Position numbers and translations under genes: made by a program. A stretch of DNA of 20,816 nt from an uncultured Desulfobacterium sp. (lineage in GTDB: Bacteria > Desulfobacterota > Desulfobacteria > Desulfobacterales > Desulfobacteraceae): positions 1 to 20,816 of the forward strand of contig CAKZLA010000023.1 of the NCBI GenBank assembly GCA_937124525.1. The letters are read 5' to 3'. Positions 16,537-20,816 of the stretch are shown here, in pieces; the first letter of the stretch is position 1, and the number at the start of each line of letters is the position of its first letter. The notes under the pieces were generated by a model, which saw only the letters and a list, made by a program, of their open reading frames with translations, was not told the DNA's origin and did no database searches.

Positions 16537-16950
16537 TTATTTTTTTATGGGTGTGGGGCCGAGTTGTCGGATTTTATCCGTCATCTCATGGGCAATTTGT
16601 GCAAACCGTCCCCCCTGGGCCGAAGACAGGTTGTACATCTCCACCCGATCCGGCTCCATGCCGATTTCTTTAAGGATTTTTTTTACATAGGTTACTTTCT
16701 TTCGGGTTTTAATATTGCCGGTGAGGTAGTGACACTCCCCCTCCAGGCATCCGGCCACATAGACACCGTCGGCACCGTCTTCTATGGCCTTGAGCAGATG
16801 GAGAATGTCCACCCTGCCGGTGCACGGCACCTGCAATACCTTTATTTCACTGGGATAGCTTAATCTCATGGAACCTGCCAGGTCCCCGGCTGCGTAAGCT
16901 CAATATTGGCAGCAAAAAGCAATGATGCGGGGTTCAAAGGAATCCGTCAT
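16537..16950 (-). CDS. mvhD: MvhD-type iron-sulfur subunit with in-frame TGA (probable selenocysteine)
   Basis: MvhD shuttles electrons between a donor enzyme and HdrA through a [2Fe-2S] cluster. The frame from the ATG at 16950 gives 137 residues, the usual MvhD length, if the TGA at 16902-16900 is read as selenocysteine (residue 17). The protein begins with IIAFCCQY, then Sec, then AYAAGDLAGS; the family has a CxxC here (typically CNWCSYAGAD), so Sec replaces the second cysteine. Other family marks follow: VPCTGRVD and VAGCLEGECHY. The ATG has a perfect AGGAGGAG sequence four bases upstream and lies 12 bases after the HdrA stop. An internal ATG after the TGA would yield a 110-residue protein without the cluster motif and has no such site. 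A nonsense mutation is the alternative. Confidence 0.88.
16870..16902 (-). promoter_or_regulatory. candidate bacterial SECIS element in mvhD
   Basis: After the TGA (16902-16900) and a 13-base spacer, GGGACCT and AGGTTCC form a seven-pair stem (one G-U pair) around a GGC loop at 16879-16877. The loop begins 21 bases after the TGA, close to the geometry of the E. coli fdhF element. Guanines in the apical loop are what SelB typically recognises. The element lies within the coding sequence, as in bacteria generally. Confidence 0.6.
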
Positions 16951-16962
16951 GGGTCTCCTCCT

Positions 16963-19900
16963 TTATGCCACGTTGAACAGGGCATGGGTTTTGGCAAGTA
17001 TCTGCCGATCGGTGAAATGGTTCAGGGTAATGGCCTTGGCCGGACACTCGGACACACACAATCCACAGCCATGGCACTCTCCCGGATCAATGACGGCATA
17101 GCCTTCTTCATGGATATAGGGGATTTCATAGGGGCAGGTTCTCACACAGGTGAGACACACGGCACATTGCTCCTGTTCCACCGTTGCCACAATGCCCCCC
17201 ACCATGATGTCATCCCGGGAGATGATGCGCATGGCCCTTGCCACGGCGGCCATTGCCTGGGCAATGGTCTCCTCAATGGGTTTTGGAAAATGGGCAAGTC
17301 CTGCCACAAACAGACCATCCGATGCAAAATCCACGGGTCTTAGTTTTGCATGGGCCTCCACCAGAAATCCCTCTTCATTCACCGGTATTTTAAAGGCCTC
17401 AAAGAGATGCTTATTTTCATGGGGGACAATGCCCGATGCCAGCACCAGAAAATCAGGACAGATGGTGACGGGCATCTTGAGTACATGGTCTTCCACAGTT
17501 AATTTTAAGCTGTTGGTATCATCGATTTTTACGGTGGGCATTTTTTCAAGGTCATATCGGATGAAAATAATGCCCATTCCCCGGGCCTTCTGATATAGAT
17601 CTTCCCGGAATCCATAGGACCTGATATCCCGGTAGAGAATATAAACCCGGGCCTGGGGAGACAGGATTTTCACCTCCATGGCACTTTTCAGGCTGTGGGT
17701 ACAGCACACCTTGCTGCAATAGGGGTTTTCATTGTTCCGGGAGCCCACACACTGGATGAACACCACGGATCTGCTCTTTTGAATGCGTGGTGTTTCATTT
17801 TCAAGGATTTTGTCCATTTCAAGGTGGGTCAGAACATGGGGATGTTCACCATGGCAATATTCCTTGGGCTGAAACTCCCTTCCGCCGGTGGCAATGACGG
17901 TGGCGCCATGTTCCACAGCTTCCCCGGAGGAGAGAGTGGTGATAAAATTACCCAGACTGCCCGTGGTTGATTTCACATGGGTGTTTAAGAAAACAGTGAT
18001 CTGCTCATGGGTTTGAACCTGGGTGATCCTCTTTTCAAGGTAGGGTTTAATGGGCTCTCCCTGCCAGGTGGATCTCAATTCCCGGGCCACGCCGCCCAGG
18101 AAATTCTCCCTTTCCACCAGCCATACCTGGAACCCTTGCTGGGCCACAGACAGGGCCGCCTCCATTCCAGCAATTCCCCCCCCCACCACGAGCAGGGCTT
18201 TTTTGATGGCAAGCTTAACCTGGTGTAAAGGTTCCACATGGGCGGCCTTGGCCACGGCCATGCGCACCAGATCCTTGGCCTTTTGGGTGGCTTTTTCCGG
18301 CTGGTTCATGTGAACCCAGGTGTTCTGGTCCCGGATGTTGGCCATTTCAAACAGATATTTGTTAAGCCCTGCATCCCTGATGGTCTCCTGGAACAGGGCC
18401 TCGTGGGTGCGGGGGGAACAAGATGCCACCACCACCCGGTTGATCTGTTTTTCCTGGATGATCTCTTTAATTTGCTCCTGGGTATCCTGGGAACAGGTAA
18501 ACAGATTCTCTTCCACATGGATCACATAGGGCAGGGTGGCGGCATAATCCCGCACAGCTGGCACATCGGCAATGCCGCCGATGTTGATGCCGCAATTGCA
18601 AACAAAGACGCCGATGCGGGGAGCCATGCCGGAAAAATCCCGTTCCGGTGGCAGCTCCCGGGTTCTGGTCAGGGACCAGCGCTGTTGGGACAACATTCTG
18701 GCGGCCATGGTGGCCGTTGCCGAGGCCTCCATGACGGACATGGGAATGTCCTTGGGCTCCTGGAAGGCGCCGCACACAAAAATGCCCTCCCGGGTGGTAT
18801 TCACAGGTGTCAGGTTTTGGGTATCTGCAAATTGATGGGAATTGAGTTCAATGCCCATCACCGTTGCCAGTTCCCGGGCACCGCCACAGGGGGCAAGTCC
18901 CACGGAAAGCACCACCATGTCAAAAATTTCCTGGGCCGTGGAGCCCGATTCCGTGGCATAATCAATGCGCAATCTTTGATCTTTCATGGGAAACAGGGAG
19001 TGAATTCTGGAGCGAATAAAGCGAACTCCGTTTTCGTCCTCGGCCCGGATGTTGTACTTGTCAAACTCCTTGCCATGGGTTCTCATGTCCATGAAAAAAA
19101 TGGCAGTATCCAGGGGGTGCTCACTGTGCTCCTTGGCAATCACCGCCTGCTTATTGGCATACATGCAGCACACACCGGAGCAATAACTGTGATCGCCCTG
19201 GTTGATATCCCGGGACCCCACGCACTGGAGCCAGGCGATTTTTTTGGGTTCTGCCTTGTCCGAGGGGCGTACCAGATGACCTTCATGGGGGCCGGATGCA
19301 GAGAGCAGGCGCTCAAACTCAATGCTGGTGACAATGTTGGGGGAGGTCCCGTACCCATAGGTTTTATAGGGTTCCGGATTAAAGGGGGTAAACCCCGGGG
19401 ATAAAATAATGGCCCCCACATGGATCTCCTGGACCACCGGGGTCATGGCATGGTCCACGGCCCCGGCAAGGCAGGCATCCACACAGGCCATGCACTCGGA
19501 GCAATAGCCGCAGTTAAGGCAGCGATCCGCCTCCTGCTGGCCCTGGGTCTCTTCAAACCCCAGTTCCACCTCGTTAAAATTGCCTTTGCGGTCTGCCAGG
19601 GATAGTTCCTGGATGCCATAACGTGGGGTTTGCTCAATATCCTGGGACAGCGGGGTATAGTTGGAAGATTCCTTTAATTGCCCACGGGCGGATGTAAAAG
19701 CCGTTCTACCCGCTTTCATGTCCTCCCCTGCAAGGTATCTTTCAATGGATTTTGCGGTTTCCATGCCTGCTGCAATGGCACCAATGGCCACTCCGGGACC
19801 GGTTTGCACATCTCCACCGGCAAAGACCCCTTTTTGATGGGTTTCAAAGGTTATTTCATCCACCTCTGTTGTTCCCCACCGGGTAAGGGATATGTCGCCA

Positions 19901-20816
19901 TCAGGGGAGATGGCAGTGGTGTCCGGGGTCTGTCCAATGGCCAGAATCAGTTGGTCAATGCTAATGTCATGCTCACTGCCCGGGATGGGAACGGGTCGTC
20001 GTCGTCCGGATTTATCGGGTTCGCCAAGTTCCATGCCAAGGCATTTCAGTCCGATGAGGACGTTATCCTGGCCCAAAACTTTTAGGGGCGCACAAAGGTA
20101 TACAATTTTAACGCCTTCGGCTTCGGCGGCAACAATTTCCTCCTCCCAGGCGGGCATCTCCTCCCGGGTCCGGCGGTAGAGAATGGTGGTTGTTTCAGCC
20201 CCCAGTCTTACGGCGCTTCTTGCCACATCAATGGCCACGTTTCCGCCGCCGATGATGGCCACATGTTTACCCACACGGGTGGTCCCGGTTAAATTCAGCT
20301 CCCTTAAAAAATCAACGCCCTGGCGCACATTGTCCAGATCCTCGCCGGGGATGCCAAGCCCAATGCCCTTGTGGGCCCCCAGGGCCAGAAACACCGCATC
20401 AAACCCATTCGCCAAAAGGGAATCGATGGTGAAATCTTTTCCCAGGGGGGTGTCAAGTCTTATCTCAACCCCCAGCTGGGTGATCACCTCAATGTCTTTA
20501 TCCAGTACCTCCGGTGGCAGGCGGTGGTCAGGAATCCCCACCCGGAGCATGCCCCCGGCTTTGGGAAGGGCCTCAAATATGGTGGATTTTATACCCCTTC
20601 GGGCCAGATGGTAGGCGCAGGAAAGACCCGCTGGGCCAGATCCGATGATGGCCACTTTTTTGCCTGTATCCGGGGCGCACTCAATTTTAATATCCCTGGC
20701 ATCGTACTGATCCGCGGCCAGTCGTTTCAGATCCCGAATGGCAATTGGTTCATCCACCTCACACCGGCGGCAGGCATTTTCACATTCATGGGGGCAGATA
20801 CGTCCCAGGACCCCGG
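16963..20816 (-). CDS. hdrA: NfnB/GltD-like - HdrA - HdrA fusion flavoprotein (5' end outside window)
   Basis: At least 1283 residues; the frame runs off the window edge. Numbering from the GTG at 20757: the upstream codons give GRICPHECENACRRCE, the end of an N-terminal iron-sulfur domain, so this GTG is not the start. Residues 1-350 are a GltD/NfnB-like NAD(P)H:flavin module (FAD loop GSGPAG at 39-44; nucleotide loop GGGNVA at 170-175). Residues about 355-700 are a partial HdrA with CLNCGYCSEC, CVGSRD and YCSGVCC. Residues about 712-1190 are a complete HdrA (VCNCGINIGG; FAD loop GGGIAGMEAA at 859; second CVGSR and YCSKVCC). Two [4Fe-4S] motifs follow: C1198/1201/1204/1208 and C1228/1231/1234/1238. 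It probably links NAD(P)H to ferredoxin and, through MvhD, to MetVF. No TGA interrupts this gene. Confidence 0.88.
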   Translation of the reverse strand, partial: GVLGRICPHECENACRRCEVDEPIAIRDLKRLAADQYDARDIKIECAPDTGKKVAIIGSGPAGLSCAYHLARRGIKSTIFEALPKAGGMLRVGIPDHRLPPEVLDKDIEVITQLGVEIRLDTPLGKDFTIDSLLANGFDAVFLALGAHKGIGLGIPGEDLDNVRQGVDFLRELNLTGTTRVGKHVAIIGGGNVAIDVARSAVRLGAETTTILYRRTREEMPAWEEEIVAAEAEGVKIVYLCAPLKVLGQDNVLIGLKCLGMELGEPDKSGRRRPVPIPGSEHDISIDQLILAIGQTPDTTAISPDGDISLTRWGTTEVDEITFETHQKGVFAGGDVQTGPGVAIGAIAAGMETAKSIERYLAGEDMKAGRTAFTSARGQLKESSNYTPLSQDIEQTPRYGIQELSLADRKGNFNEVELGFEETQGQQEADRCLNCGYCSECMACVDACLAGAVDHAMTPVVQEIHVGAIILSPGFTPFNPEPYKTYGYGTSPNIVTSIEFERLLSASGPHEGHLVRPSDKAEPKKIAWLQCVGSRDINQGDHSYCSGVCCMYANKQAVIAKEHSEHPLDTAIFFMDMRTHGKEFDKYNIRAEDENGVRFIRSRIHSLFPMKDQRLRIDYATESGSTAQEIFDMVVLSVGLAPCGGARELATVMGIELNSHQFADTQNLTPVNTTREGIFVCGAFQEPKDIPMSVMEASATATMAARMLSQQRWSLTRTRELPPERDFSGMAPRIGVFVCNCGINIGGIADVPAVRDYAATLPYVIHVEENLFTCSQDTQEQIKEIIQEKQINRVVVASCSPRTHEALFQETIRDAGLNKYLFEMANIRDQNTWVHMNQPEKATQKAKDLVRMAVAKAAHVEPLHQVKLAIKKALLVVGGGIAGMEAALSVAQQGFQVWLVERENFLGGVARELRSTWQGEPIKPYLEKRITQVQTHEQITVFLNTHVKSTTGSLGNFITTLSSGEAVEHGATVIATGGREFQPKEYCHGEHPHVLTHLEMDKILENETPRIQKSRSVVFIQCVGSRNNENPYCSKVCCTHSLKSAMEVKILSPQARVYILYRDIRSYGFREDLYQKARGMGIIFIRYDLEKMPTVKIDDTNSLKLTVEDHVLKMPVTICPDFLVLASGIVPHENKHLFEAFKIPVNEEGFLVEAHAKLRPVDFASDGLFVAGLAHFPKPIEETIAQAMAAVARAMRIISRDDIMVGGIVATVEQEQCAVCLTCVRTCPYEIPYIHEEGYAVIDPGECHGCGLCVSECPAKAITLNHFTDRQILAKTHALFNVA

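Noticed and set aside
16537..16869. A 110-residue MvhD starting at the internal methionine (MRLSYPSE)
   Set aside because: It lacks the N-terminal cluster motif and has no ribosome-binding site, while the ATG at 16950 has a perfect one and gives full-length homology across the TGA.
18238..19404. 388-codon plus-strand open frame inside the hdrA fusion gene
   Set aside because: It lies opposite a gene with clear HdrA motifs, is rich in histidine and glycine in a shadow-like way, and resembles no family.
20755..20757. GTG as the start of the HdrA fusion protein
   Set aside because: The frame stays open to the window edge and the upstream codons encode conserved cysteine-rich sequence of the N-terminal iron-sulfur domain.
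1..20816. tRNA, rRNA or CRISPR structures
   Set aside because: Looked for cloverleaf-type segments, ribosomal sequence and regularly spaced direct repeats; found none that could be supported.

Overview
The window most resembles the genome of a strictly anaerobic, sulfate-reducing deltaproteobacterium of the Desulfobacterium/Desulfobacteraceae kind. This is inferred from gene content: a Wood-Ljungdahl methyl-branch operon (MetF, MetV) with heterodisulfide-reductase-type electron-transfer proteins, an apparent selenocysteine codon, and two-component and c-di-GMP signalling beside proteobacterial housekeeping genes (rapA, cmoA, cmoB). No database search was possible.

Layout. 1-1186 is AT-rich and poorly coding, with the start of a minus-strand protein at the edge, a shortened DUF454 membrane protein and an overlapping 91-residue membrane protein. 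1195-2421 (minus) is a DUF4388/PATAN-domain regulator. 2422-2967 is a divergent intergenic region with a MITE-like element and an operator-like palindrome overlapping the probable rapA promoter. 2968-7592 (plus) holds rapA, then cmoA and cmoB, which complete the 5-oxyacetyl modification of wobble uridine 34. 7593-8360 is a repeat-rich non-coding interval: two diverged tandem copies of a palindromic element of about 105 bp, then a 133-bp element with terminal inverted repeats and a flanking direct repeat.

8361-14023 (plus) is a tightly packed three-gene signalling operon: an exported PstS-like binding protein, a membrane hybrid histidine kinase with two receiver domains and an HPt domain, and a REC-PAS-GGDEF-EAL protein. 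It reads as a complete path from periplasmic ligand to c-di-GMP turnover. Nine consecutive G residues lie in the ribosome-binding region of its first gene.

14047-20816 is on the minus strand. Read in that direction, the main operon is an HdrA-type fusion protein (cut by the window edge), then mvhD, metV and metF; a small SAM methyltransferase lies further downstream. The fusion joins an NfnB/GltD-like NAD(P)H-flavin module to one partial and one complete HdrA unit. The mvhD gene is interrupted by an in-frame TGA at codon 17, where the family has the second cysteine of a CxxC motif. A strong Shine-Dalgarno sequence lies before the upstream ATG and a compact hairpin follows the TGA, so this is best read as a selenoprotein. 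Together the four proteins look like a soluble NAD(P)H-linked, possibly electron-bifurcating, methylene-tetrahydrofolate reductase complex.
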